DNA from: Gemmatimonadaceae bacterium
Lineage (GTDB): Bacteria > Gemmatimonadota > Gemmatimonadetes > Gemmatimonadales > Gemmatimonadaceae
Length of the DNA stretch: 41,974 nt
Assembly: GCA_025928185.1 (NCBI GenBank)
Contig: JAICKA010000018.1
Span: 1 to 41,974, forward strand
Direction: 5' to 3'
Shown here: piece after piece, positions 9,153 through 17,442 of the stretch
How positions within the stretch are numbered: the first letter of the stretch is position 1
Layout of the letters: every line of letters begins with the position of its first letter
The notes under the pieces: model-generated
Seen by the model: the letters and a program-made list of their open reading frames with translations, nothing else
Told to the model about the DNA's origin: nothing
Databases searched by the model: none
Program-made: the position numbers and the translations under genes

Positions 9153-9565
9153 GTGCCGGTGGCGCTGGACTCGTCGCCACTTACGCCCACGAGCTCCGCC
9201 GCGCGCGCGTAGAGCTTTTTCGGGCTGAATGGCTTCGTCAGAAAATCGGTCGCGCCGAGCGCCATCGCGCTGGTGTGCTGCTGTTCCTGGCCGGCGGCGG
9301 TGAGAATGATGCACGGCAGGTCGCGCCACCGTGGGTCCGCGCGCATCGCGCTCAGCACGTCGAGACCACTCAGATGCGGCATCATCAAGTCGAGCAGCAC
9401 GAGGCAGATGTCGTCTTCCTGCTCGAGCAATTGCAAGGCTTCGCGTCCGTCGTACGCCAACGTGACGCGAAACGGGCCCTGCTCGAGCTTCATCTTGATG
9501 ATGCGGCCGATGTGCGGTTCGTCGTCGGCGACCAGCACATGACACGCCGGGGTGGAGCTGGGCAC
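9149..9565 (-). CDS. Single-domain response regulator (CheY-like receiver)
   Basis: This 138-residue protein is a receiver domain with no output domain. The acidic pocket is D14-D15, the phosphoacceptor is D59 in LVLLDLMMP, the switch Thr is T89 in ILTAAG, and the conserved Lys is K111 in LTKPFSP. A short tail follows. No histidine kinase is encoded nearby, so its partner is elsewhere. It starts six bases after the Roadblock/LC7 gene and overlaps manC by four bases, hinting that it works with the small GTPase-regulator module or is merely co-expressed with sugar-nucleotide genes. Confidence 0.94.
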   Translation of the reverse strand: MPSSTPACHVLVADDEPHIGRIIKMKLEQGPFRVTLAYDGREALQLLEQEDDICLVLLDLMMPHLSGLDVLSAMRADPRWRDLPCIILTAAGQEQQHTSAMALGATDFLTKPFSPKKLYARAAELVGVSGDESSATGT

Positions 9566-9571
9566 TGTATC

Positions 9572-9925
9572 TCAGACGAGGGCGGCAATGTGTTCGCGAT
9601 TGCGACGGAGCTCGAACAGGAGTTGTCCGATGTTCGCGCGCGGCGTGACGAGCACCAGCAGGATGGCTTCGTGCGACAGCACCGAAACGATCGCCAATCC
9701 ATTGCGATGCTCCAGCACCGCGGTGAGCAGCTCGCCGCGTGCGGTGGCTGCGCCGAACTCGTCGGCCGATCCGATGATCGCAGGAATCCGCGCGGCGATG
9801 TCGTCGGCATCGAGACCCGGCCCGATCTGACTGTCGATCAGCAATCCGTCGCGACCGAGGACGATGGCCGCGTCCACTCCTTCTCGTTGTCGGATGGCGG
9901 CGACGAGGTCGCGAATGCTTGGCAT
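9572..9925 (-). CDS. Roadblock/LC7-domain protein
   Basis: This 117-residue protein, starting MPSIRDLVAAIRQREGVDAAIVLGRDGLLIDS, fits the Roadblock/LC7 fold: one helix, then strand pairs with GLxID and later RGELLTAVLEHRNGLAIVSVL. Such domains regulate small Ras-like GTPases such as MglA; no MglA is in the window. The start was chosen for its GGAG six bases upstream; the frame is open far beyond but without family similarity. It is the first gene of the six-gene minus-strand run, with a good promoter just upstream. Confidence 0.85.
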   Translation of the reverse strand: MPSIRDLVAAIRQREGVDAAIVLGRDGLLIDSQIGPGLDADDIAARIPAIIGSADEFGAATARGELLTAVLEHRNGLAIVSVLSHEAILLVLVTPRANIGQLLFELRRNREHIAALV

Positions 9926-9950
9926 GCCGGCTCCCTGCAAAGTGGAAGCG

Positions 9951-9979
9951 AAGCTAGAGATCAGCATAGGCGAAGTCAA
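9951..9979 (-). promoter_or_regulatory. Promoter of the Roadblock-manC operon
   Basis: Minus-strand TTGACT (9974-9979) and TAGCTT (9951-9956) are separated by 17 bases, about 25 bases ahead of the Roadblock start codon. The boxes are close to the sigma-70 consensus and face away from a second promoter at 9994-10022. Confidence 0.55.
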
Positions 9980-9993
9980 GCTGGGCCAATTGC

Positions 9994-10022
9994 TTGAACA
10001 ATCGCGCGCGCACTCGTATCCT
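9994..10022 (+). promoter_or_regulatory. Promoter of the exported protein-serS unit
   Basis: Plus-strand TTGAAC (9994-9999) and TATCCT (10017-10022) are 17 bases apart, 21 bases before the ATG at 10044. It lies back to back with the minus-strand promoter at 9951-9979, so one 118-bp gap feeds both operons. Confidence 0.5.
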
Positions 10023-10043
10023 TCGCCTTCGAACCCCTCATAC

Positions 10044-10637
10044 ATGACTCTTCGTTCTCCTGGACCGACCTCGCGCCTGCTCGCGTTCGCGGCGATCGTG
10101 CTGACCGGCGCTGGGCTCGCGTGCGGCAACGTCTTCGGCGTGCCCGCCTCACTCCCGACGTTCAGCGACAGCGGCGTCGTGTACGCCATCAATGGCGCGC
10201 CGCCGGGCGCACCGACGGCGCTCAACATTTTCAGCGGAACGCTGCTCGCCGCCAACGCGAATTTCATTTTCGACGTTGCGTTCGACATCGATTCCACCGG
10301 TCAGGTCATCATCCTTCCCGAGCCGGCGGTGGCGAGCGGACTGGCGACGGCATTCACCGTCTCGCTGCAATCGGTAGGCGGCAGCTTCGACGACCTGACG
10401 AGGGCGCCTGGTTCGGGGTACCGCGCCGATACGGCACTCGTTGCGCCGCCGAACACGCTCGTCGTCGTGCAGAGCTCCGATCCGAATGCGTGCGGCACGT
10501 CTCTCACCGGCACGACGATCTACGCCAAGCTGATGGTGACGGCAGTCGATCCGGTGGCGCGCACGATGAGTCTGCGCTACACGGTGGATCCGAACTGCGG
10601 TTTTCGATCGTTTCTCTCCGGAATTCCGAAGGACTGA
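10044..10637 (+). CDS. Exported protein, probable lipoprotein, unknown function
   Basis: This 197-residue protein begins MTLRSPGPTSRLLAFAAIVLTGAGLACGN: a basic start, a hydrophobic run and a cysteine near residue 27. The lipobox (GLAC) lacks the usual Leu at -3, so plain secretion is possible. The mature part is rich in Thr, Ala, Val and Pro, with segments such as SGVVYAINGAPPGAPTALNIF and a late Cys pair (NACGTS, NCGF), suggesting a beta-rich periplasmic domain. No family was recognised. It is three bases upstream of serS and shares its promoter. Confidence 0.75.
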   Translation: MTLRSPGPTSRLLAFAAIVLTGAGLACGNVFGVPASLPTFSDSGVVYAINGAPPGAPTALNIFSGTLLAANANFIFDVAFDIDSTGQVIILPEPAVASGLATAFTVSLQSVGGSFDDLTRAPGSGYRADTALVAPPNTLVVVQSSDPNACGTSLTGTTIYAKLMVTAVDPVARTMSLRYTVDPNCGFRSFLSGIPKD

Positions 10638-10640
10638 CGC

Positions 10641-11912
10641 GTGCACGACGCTCGAATGCTCCGCGAGCAGATCGATGCGCTCCGCGAGGGCATGCGGCGG
10701 CGCGGCTTGCTGGACACGCTCGCCCCGATCATCGATCGCGGCCAGGCGCTCGACCGTGAGCGACGGTCGCTCATCCAGGCGACGGACGAGCGCAAGGCGC
10801 GACGCAACGCCAATGCGCAGGACGTCGCGCGTCGCAAACGCGCCGGAGAGTCGGCCGACGAGCTGATCGCCGAGGGGCGTGCGCTGGGCGACGAGATCGG
10901 GGCGCTCGAGCGCGAGCTCGCCGGCGTCGAGGCCGAGTTGCGCACGATCCTGCTCGAGATTCCGAACGTCACCCTGCCGGACGTGCCGGAAGGGCCGGAG
11001 GAGAACGGCGTCATCGTCCGCACGTGGGGCACGCCGCGCGATTCCGCGGGAGTGTTGCCGCACTGGGAGATCGGCGCGCGGCTCGGCATGATCGATCTCG
11101 AGCGCGCATCCAAGGTCTCCGGCTCGGGCTTCGTGTTCTACCGCGGCCTCGGCGCGCGGCTCGCCCGCAGCCTCATGAACTTCTTCCTCGACACGCACCG
11201 CACCGAGCACGGCTACGAGGAAGTGTGGCCGCCGCTGCTCGTCAACCGCGCGACCATGACCGGCACGGGTCAGCTGCCCAAGTTCGAGGACGACGCGTAC
11301 GCCACGCGCGGCGATGAGTATTTCCTCATCCCGACCGCGGAGGTGCCGGTCACGAACCTCTATCGCGACGAGATCATCGACGCGCCGCTGCCGATGGCGT
11401 TCGCCGCGTACAGCCGCTGCTTCCGGCGCGAGGCCGGTTCGGCCGGCAAGGACACGCGCGGCATTCTGCGCACGCACGAATTCGACAAGGTGGAGCTGGT
11501 GCGCTACGCCGCACCGGAGTCGTCCGGCGAGCAGCTCGAGCTGCTGACGCGCCACGCCGAGACGCTGCTCGAGCGGCTCGGCCTGCCGTACCGCCGCAAG
11601 CTATTGTCGGCGGGCGATACCGGAGCCAATTCGGCGATGACCTATGATCTCGAGGTGTGGGCGCCGGGTGTCGGCACCTGGCTCGAGGTGTCGTCGTGCA
11701 GCAACTTCATCGACTATCAGGCCCGCCGCGCGAACATTCGTTATCGCCCGGCCAAGGGGGAGAAGCCGCGGCTCGTCCACACGCTCAACGGCTCCGGTCT
11801 GGCGTTTCCGCGAACGATCGCCGCGCTCCTCGAGCATTATCAGAATGCTGATGGCAGCGTCGCCGTGCCGGCGGCGCTGCAGCCTTATCTCGGCACCGAT
11901 CGACTCGGCTGA
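10641..11912 (+). CDS. serS: Serine--tRNA ligase
   Basis: This 423-residue class II synthetase charges tRNA-Ser and also tRNA-Sec. The N-terminal two-helix coiled-coil arm spans about residues 1-100. Motif 2 is seen in AYSRCFRREAGSAGKDTRG and motif 3 in NGSGLAFPRTIAALLEHYQ; TAEVPVTN is the serine-binding TxE region. The start is the GTG at 10641, with AAGGA eight bases upstream and an N-terminus aligning well with other SerRS; an ATG at 10656 is the alternative. It is followed after one base by the helicase gene. SerRS is also the first enzyme of the selenocysteine route served by tRNA-Sec at 34833. Confidence 0.97.
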   Translation: MHDARMLREQIDALREGMRRRGLLDTLAPIIDRGQALDRERRSLIQATDERKARRNANAQDVARRKRAGESADELIAEGRALGDEIGALERELAGVEAELRTILLEIPNVTLPDVPEGPEENGVIVRTWGTPRDSAGVLPHWEIGARLGMIDLERASKVSGSGFVFYRGLGARLARSLMNFFLDTHRTEHGYEEVWPPLLVNRATMTGTGQLPKFEDDAYATRGDEYFLIPTAEVPVTNLYRDEIIDAPLPMAFAAYSRCFRREAGSAGKDTRGILRTHEFDKVELVRYAAPESSGEQLELLTRHAETLLERLGLPYRRKLLSAGDTGANSAMTYDLEVWAPGVGTWLEVSSCSNFIDYQARRANIRYRPAKGEKPRLVHTLNGSGLAFPRTIAALLEHYQNADGSVAVPAALQPYLGTDRLG

Positions 11913-11913
11913 G

Positions 11914-14235
11914 ATGGCGGTCGACGAGAAGCTGACCGCCGGCCTCAATCCGGCGCAGCGCGAGGCGGTGTTGCACGTGAACGGACCAATCCTCGTGCTC
12001 GCCGGCGCCGGCTCCGGCAAGACCCGGGTGCTGACCACGCGCATCGCGCGGCTGATCGACGTCGAAGGCGTCGACCCGCGCGACATTCTCGCGGTCACGT
12101 TCACCAACAAGGCGGCGGGCGAGATGCGCGAGCGCATCGCCCGCCTGCTCGGCGCCGAGCCCAAAGGCATGTGGGCCGGAACGTTTCACGCGATCGGCGC
12201 GCGCATGCTGCGCGCCTCGGCGCATCTCGTCGGCCGCACGCCGTCGTTCACGATCTACGATCAGGACGACTCGCTCGGGATCATCAAGCGGCTGATGGAA
12301 CGCCACGGCGTGTCGCCGAAGCAGTTCACGCCACGCGCCGTGCAATCCGCGATCTCGGACGCGAAGAACGCGCTCGTCACGCCCGACGAGTACGCCCGCC
12401 TGGCGATGGATCCGTTCGCCAAGGCTGTGGCGGCCGTCTATCGCTCGCTCGGCGAAGCGCTACAACTGGCCAACGCGGTGGATTTCGACGATCTGCTCGT
12501 CCTGCCCGTGCGCATGCTTCAGCAGCATCCCGAGCGGCTTGCGCACTACCGCGCACGGTTCCGATACCTGCTCGTCGACGAATATCAGGATACGAATCGC
12601 GCACAGTACGAGCTGATCAAGCTGCTCGGCGGCGAGCACGGGAACGTGTGCGTCGTCGGCGACGACGATCAATCGATCTACGGATGGCGCGGCGCCGACA
12701 TCCGGAACATCCTCGACTTCAACAAGGATTTTCCGAATGCGGCCGTCGTTCGACTCGAGGAGAATTACCGATCGACACCGCAGATCCTCGATCTGGCGAA
12801 CGTCGTCATTGCCGTGAACACCGGCCGCATGGGCAAGACGCTGCGCGCGACGCACCACGGCGGCGAGCTGGTGACGATCGTGCGTTCGCTCGACGAACGC
12901 GACGAGGCGGATTTCGTCGTCGGCGAGCTGCTGGCTCGGCGCGGCGGCCCGTCACCCGTTGCGCTGAACGACATCGCGGTGCTGTATCGCACCAACGCGC
13001 AGAGCCGCACCATGGAAGAGGCGCTCCGGCGGCACGCGGTGCCGTATCGGTTGATCGGCGCCGTGCGCTTCTACGATCGGCGCGAGATCCGCGATCTCAT
13101 GGCATACCTCAAGCTCATCGCGAATCCGGCCGACGACGAGGCGTTTCGCCGCGCCGTGAGCGTGCCGCGCCGCGGACTGGGTGAGACGACCACCGAGCAT
13201 CTTGCCGAAGCGTCGCGCCAACAGGGCCTGCCGATCTTCGAGGGCGCTCAGCGCGCCGATATCATCGGCGGCATGCGCGCGGCGGCGCGCACCGCGCTGG
13301 CCGAATTCATCCGACTCATCACGACATTGCGCGAGCGCGCCGCGGATGCCGCGGTCGACGAGTTGCTGCGCGAGTTGGTGGAGGCGATCCGCTACGGCGA
13401 CTATCTGCGTGCCGAGGGGCCGGAATCGGCCGAACGACTCGACAACGTGCGGGAGCTCATCACCGGCGCGGCCGAGCAGGTCGCAGACGAGCTGGGTGAA
13501 GTGGGACTGCGGCCGCTCGACCACTTCCTGCAGCGCGCCTCGCTCGTCGCGCAGGCCGACGCGCTCGGCGGTGACAGCGACGCGGTCACGCTCATGACCC
13601 TGCACAATGCAAAGGGATTGGAATTTCCAGTCGTGTTCGTCACTGGTCTCGAGGACGGCTTGTTTCCCCTGGCGAAGGCGTACGACGATCCGGCACTGCT
13701 GGAGGAAGAACGGCGCCTGCTGTACGTCGGCATCACGCGGGCGGAGCGAAAGCTCTATCTGACGCACGCCGAAGAGCGGCGACGAAACGGCGAGCTGCTC
13801 GGTTCGCGGCCATCGAGCTTTCTGGACGGCATTCCGGACGCGATGGTGGAGCGACGCAGCACGATCAAGGTGCGAAGCTCCGGACGCTCCGTGATGCGAG
13901 CGGGCGGCGACGTTGGTGCATGGGGGCGATCGTACGGGCGTGGGTCGCGCATCAGCGGCGACGCGAGTGATTATTTCACCGGGTCGTCGCCGGCCTCTCG
14001 CCGGCCCGGCTCGCCTGTCATTCACTTTGCGCCGTCGATCGAGGACGAGTCGCAGGATGCCCCGGTGTTCGCGCCGGGCGCGCGAGTGAAGCATCGCAAG
14101 TTCGGTAGCGGTACCATCGCCGAGCTGTCCGGCGCCGGCCGCGACGCGAAAGTGAAAGTCGATTTCGACGACGAGACCGTCGGCCGCAAGACGCTCGTGA
14201 TTGCGCAGGCGAATCTCGAGCGCGGCGAGGAGTAA
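11914..14235 (+). CDS. pcrA: UvrD/PcrA-type superfamily 1 DNA helicase
   Basis: This 773-residue 3'-5' helicase acts in nucleotide-excision and mismatch repair and in clearing RecA or RNA polymerase. Motifs in order: Q-motif LNPAQREAV, Walker A AGAGSGKT (residues 30-37), motif Ia FTNKAAGEM, Walker B LLVDEYQDT (about 220-227), motif III GDDDQSIYGWRGAD, motif IV LEENYRST, motif V TLHNAKGLEFPVVF and motif VI YVGITRAERKLYL. The last 60 residues (APGARVKHRKFGSGTI) form the Tudor-like domain of PcrA that contacts RNA polymerase. Its stop shares one base with the gatC start (TAATG). UvrD and PcrA names are both in use for such proteins. Confidence 0.95.
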   Translation: MAVDEKLTAGLNPAQREAVLHVNGPILVLAGAGSGKTRVLTTRIARLIDVEGVDPRDILAVTFTNKAAGEMRERIARLLGAEPKGMWAGTFHAIGARMLRASAHLVGRTPSFTIYDQDDSLGIIKRLMERHGVSPKQFTPRAVQSAISDAKNALVTPDEYARLAMDPFAKAVAAVYRSLGEALQLANAVDFDDLLVLPVRMLQQHPERLAHYRARFRYLLVDEYQDTNRAQYELIKLLGGEHGNVCVVGDDDQSIYGWRGADIRNILDFNKDFPNAAVVRLEENYRSTPQILDLANVVIAVNTGRMGKTLRATHHGGELVTIVRSLDERDEADFVVGELLARRGGPSPVALNDIAVLYRTNAQSRTMEEALRRHAVPYRLIGAVRFYDRREIRDLMAYLKLIANPADDEAFRRAVSVPRRGLGETTTEHLAEASRQQGLPIFEGAQRADIIGGMRAAARTALAEFIRLITTLRERAADAAVDELLRELVEAIRYGDYLRAEGPESAERLDNVRELITGAAEQVADELGEVGLRPLDHFLQRASLVAQADALGGDSDAVTLMTLHNAKGLEFPVVFVTGLEDGLFPLAKAYDDPALLEEERRLLYVGITRAERKLYLTHAEERRRNGELLGSRPSSFLDGIPDAMVERRSTIKVRSSGRSVMRAGGDVGAWGRSYGRGSRISGDASDYFTGSSPASRRPGSPVIHFAPSIEDESQDAPVFAPGARVKHRKFGSGTIAELSGAGRDAKVKVDFDDETVGRKTLVIAQANLERGEE

Positions 14236-14543
14236 TGCCGGTCACGCTCGCCGACGTTCGGCACATCGCGGCCCTGGCGCGACTCGGAATTTCCGAGGAA
14301 CGCGGCCAGACGTTGGTGGCGGAGCTCAATTCGATCCTCGCTCACATGGATGTGCTGTCGCGCGTCGACACGGACGGCGTCGAGCCGGCGGTCGGGATTG
14401 GCGCCGCCGGCACGCCGCTGCGCTCGGACGAAGGACCGCCGATTCCGCTCGCCCGTCCGATTGCCGAGCTCGCGCCGCGGGTGCAGGACGGCTTCTTCCT
14501 CGTGCCGCGTCTGTCGACGCACGAGAGCGCGGAGGAGTCGTGA
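14235..14543 (+). CDS. gatC: Asp/Glu-tRNA amidotransferase subunit C
   Basis: This 102-residue subunit is the small chain that wraps round GatA and joins it to GatB. It has the standard VRHIAALARLGISEE start and DVLSRVDTDGVEPA segment, ending near DGFFLVPRL. It is coupled to the helicase upstream by a one-base overlap and to gatA by a GTGA overlap. The three subunits together convert Glu-tRNA-Gln and/or Asp-tRNA-Asn to the amidated forms. Confidence 0.95.
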   Translation: MPVTLADVRHIAALARLGISEERGQTLVAELNSILAHMDVLSRVDTDGVEPAVGIGAAGTPLRSDEGPPIPLARPIAELAPRVQDGFFLVPRLSTHESAEES

Positions 14544-15982
14544 CCGCGCCGGACGACGCCTCAGCCGCCGAGCTGCGCGACGCAATCGTGCGCGGCGAGC
14601 TGACGGTCGGCGCCGCGGTGGAGGCGAGCTTCGGGCGCGCCGAGCAGGTCGGGGCGGGGCGCGACGGGTTGAACATTCTCTTATATCAGGATCGAAACAG
14701 CGCGCGCCGGCAGGCGAGCGCGCTGCGCCGTGCGCATCCGGGCGTCTTGTTCGGGGTGCCAGTCGTCATCAAGGACAACATCGCGACGCTCGACATGCCG
14801 ACGTCGTGCGCCTCGCGCATCCTCGAAGGGTACGTCAGTCCGTACGAGGCGAGCGTCGTGCGCCGGCTGCGCGATGCCGGTGCGGTCGTCGTCGCGAAGT
14901 CGAACATGGACGAGTTCGCGATGGGCTCGTCCACCGAGCACAGCGCGTTTGGCCCGGCGCGCAATCCGCTCGCGCCGGATCGGGTGCCCGGTGGTTCCTC
15001 CGGCGGCTCGGCTGCGAGCGTCGCCGCCGGCATCGTGCGCATTGCGCTCGGGTCGGAGACCGGCGGCTCCGTGCGCCAGCCCGCTGCGTTCTGCGGTGTG
15101 GTCGGTGTGAAGCCGACGTACGGCCGTGTGAGTCGATACGGGCTCGTGGCGTTCGCGTCATCGCTCGACCAGATCGGCGTATTCGGGAAATCGGTCGACG
15201 ACGCAGCGCTCGGCCTCGAGACCATCGCGGGCCTCGATCCGCTCGATTCCACGAGCGCCGCCGAGCCGGTGCCGAGCTATCGCGACGCGGCTCGCGGAGG
15301 TTTGACGGGCGTGGTGATTGGCCGGCCGAGGGAGTATTTCCCCGATCATCTCGACGCGCGGATTCGCACCCGCTGCGATGCGGCGCTCGAAGCGCTCCGT
15401 CGACTTGGTGCCGAGGTACGCGACGTTTCGCTGCCGCACAGCGCGCTGGCCATCGAGGTGTACTACATCATCGCGCCGGCGGAGGCCTCGTCGAACCTCG
15501 CGCGGTTCGACGGCGTGCGATACGGATTGCGCATCGACGGCGACGGCCTGAGCGCGATGTACGAGGCCACGCGCTCGCGCGGCTTCGGGCCCGAGGTGAC
15601 GCGGCGCATCCTGCTCGGCACCTACGTGCTGTCCGCCGGCTACTACGACGCATACTATCGCAAGGCGCAGCAGGTGCGAGCGCTGATCGCGCGCGATTTC
15701 GCCCGCGTGTTCGCCGGCGGCGTCCACCTCTTGTTCACGCCCACCACGCCGACGACGGCGTTTCCCCTCGGCGCGAAATCGGATCCTTACGAGATGTATC
15801 TCGCCGATCTGTTCACCTGCTCGGCGAATCTCGCCGGCGTGCCGGCGATGTCGCTGCCGATCGGCCGAGTCGACGGGCTGCCGGTCGGCGGACAGTTCAT
15901 CGCACCGCACTTCGGCGAGCGGCAGATGTTCGTCGCCGCGTACGCGCTGGAACGCGCGCTCGGCGAGGTGGCGCACCGATGA
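14540..15982 (+). CDS. gatA: Asp/Glu-tRNA amidotransferase subunit A
   Basis: This 480-residue amidase-signature enzyme releases ammonia from glutamine for transfer to Glu- or Asp-tRNA. The Ser-cisSer-Lys triad is visible: K78 in VVIKDN, S153 in PGGSSGGSAA and S177 in SETGGSVRQPA; each is one lower than the Staphylococcus aureus numbering (79, 154, 178). The start is the GTG at 14540, with GGAGG just upstream, overlapping the gatC stop; the open frame upstream is a shadow in gatC. The C-terminal MSLPIGRVDGLPVGGQFIAP fits the family. Confidence 0.97.
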   Translation: MTAPDDASAAELRDAIVRGELTVGAAVEASFGRAEQVGAGRDGLNILLYQDRNSARRQASALRRAHPGVLFGVPVVIKDNIATLDMPTSCASRILEGYVSPYEASVVRRLRDAGAVVVAKSNMDEFAMGSSTEHSAFGPARNPLAPDRVPGGSSGGSAASVAAGIVRIALGSETGGSVRQPAAFCGVVGVKPTYGRVSRYGLVAFASSLDQIGVFGKSVDDAALGLETIAGLDPLDSTSAAEPVPSYRDAARGGLTGVVIGRPREYFPDHLDARIRTRCDAALEALRRLGAEVRDVSLPHSALAIEVYYIIAPAEASSNLARFDGVRYGLRIDGDGLSAMYEATRSRGFGPEVTRRILLGTYVLSAGYYDAYYRKAQQVRALIARDFARVFAGGVHLLFTPTTPTTAFPLGAKSDPYEMYLADLFTCSANLAGVPAMSLPIGRVDGLPVGGQFIAPHFGERQMFVAAYALERALGEVAHR

Positions 15983-17442
15983 GCGGCGCCGCGGCCCCAA
16001 GCGAACGATACGAGATGGTCGTCGGCCTCGAAGTGCACGTGCAACTCGCGACCGACACGAAGATCTTCTGCCGCTGCTCCGCCGAAACGGGCGCGGCACC
16101 GAACGCGAACACGTGCCCAGTGTGCCTGGGCCTGCCCGGCGCCTTGCCGGTGCTCAACGATCGCGCGGTGGAGCTCGCGATCCGCGCGGCCGTCGCGCTC
16201 GAGTGCGACGTGCAGAGTACGTCGGTGTTCGCGCGCAAGAACTATTTTTATCCGGATCTGCCGAAGGGTTATCAGATCTCTCAATTCGACGCGCCGCTTG
16301 CGACGGGCGGCCGGCTCGAGATCGGAGTGCGGCGCGATGGTTCGCCAATCGTCATCGGACTCACCCGCGTGCACATGGAGGAGGATGCAGGCAAGTCCGT
16401 GCACGATCGGTTTGCCGGCGCCACCGCGATCGATCTCAATCGGGCCGGCGTGCCGTTGATCGAGATCGTGAGCGAGCCCGAAATGCGCGGCTCGGACGAA
16501 GCCGATGCCTACCTTCGGACGTTGGCGCAGATCCTGGAGTATGCCGGCGTGAGCGACGTCAGCATGGAGCTGGGGAGTCTGCGCGCCGACGCGAACGTCA
16601 GCACCCGACGGCGCGGCGCGACGCAGCTCGGGACCAAGACGGAGATCAAGAACCTGAATTCATTCTCCGCCGTGGTCCGCGCGCTCGACGCGGAATTCGT
16701 CCGACAATGCGGTGTGCTCGACGCGGGCGGAACGATCGCGCAGCAAACGATGTTGTGGGATGCGAACGCCGGCACGGTCCGCCCGGCGCGATCGAAGGAA
16801 GAGAGTCACGACTACCGGTACTTTCCCGATCCCGACCTGCCGCCGCTCGTGCTCCCGCTCGAGCGCATTGATCGAATCCGGCGCGACTTGCCCGAGCTCC
16901 CGAGAGCGCGGCGCGAGCGCTACCATCGCGAATACGCGGCGCTCACCGACTACGACATCGGCGTGCTCACCGCGGATCCGATGCTCGGCGACTTTTTCGA
17001 GCAGGTCGCCCGGCAGAGCGACGACCCCAAGGCCGCCGCCAACTGGACGCTCGGCGAGGTGCTCGCCGCCCTCAAGTCGACTGGCCAGTCGATCGCGCAT
17101 TTCACCGTGCGTCCGGCGGATCTCGCCGAGCTGATCGTCATGGTCCGCAATGGAGCCGTCAGCGGCACGGCGGCCAAACGCATCTTCGGCGCAATGGTCG
17201 ACTCGGGTGGCCGCGCGCGCGACATCGCGAAGCGCGACGGGTTGCTGAAGGTGTCGGATGACGCAACGCTCACGCGATGGATCGACGAAGTGCTCGGTGA
17301 GCATCCCGACGAAGCGGCGCGATTCCTCGGCGGCGAGCGCCGCCTGCTCGGCGTGCTCGTTGGACACGTGATGAAGAAGTCGAAGGGCAGCGCCGATCCG
17401 CAGCGCGTAAATCAGTTGCTCGCCGCCCGGCCGGGCACGTAG
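15979..17442 (+). CDS. gatB: Asp/Glu-tRNA amidotransferase subunit B
   Basis: This 487-residue subunit binds the mischarged tRNA and carries the kinase and amidotransfer site. The start MSGAAAPSERYEMVVGLEVHVQL is typical, followed by the zinc-type cysteines FCRCS and TCPVCLGLPG, then KNYFYPDLPKGYQISQ, EEDAGKSVH and NLNSFSAV. The C-terminal YqeY-like tail domain ends NQLLAARPGT. The ATG overlaps the gatA stop by four bases. Its last 31 bases overlap the converging minus-strand gene at 17412. Confidence 0.97.
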   Translation: MSGAAAPSERYEMVVGLEVHVQLATDTKIFCRCSAETGAAPNANTCPVCLGLPGALPVLNDRAVELAIRAAVALECDVQSTSVFARKNYFYPDLPKGYQISQFDAPLATGGRLEIGVRRDGSPIVIGLTRVHMEEDAGKSVHDRFAGATAIDLNRAGVPLIEIVSEPEMRGSDEADAYLRTLAQILEYAGVSDVSMELGSLRADANVSTRRRGATQLGTKTEIKNLNSFSAVVRALDAEFVRQCGVLDAGGTIAQQTMLWDANAGTVRPARSKEESHDYRYFPDPDLPPLVLPLERIDRIRRDLPELPRARRERYHREYAALTDYDIGVLTADPMLGDFFEQVARQSDDPKAAANWTLGEVLAALKSTGQSIAHFTVRPADLAELIVMVRNGAVSGTAAKRIFGAMVDSGGRARDIAKRDGLLKVSDDATLTRWIDEVLGEHPDEAARFLGGERRLLGVLVGHVMKKSKGSADPQRVNQLLAARPGT

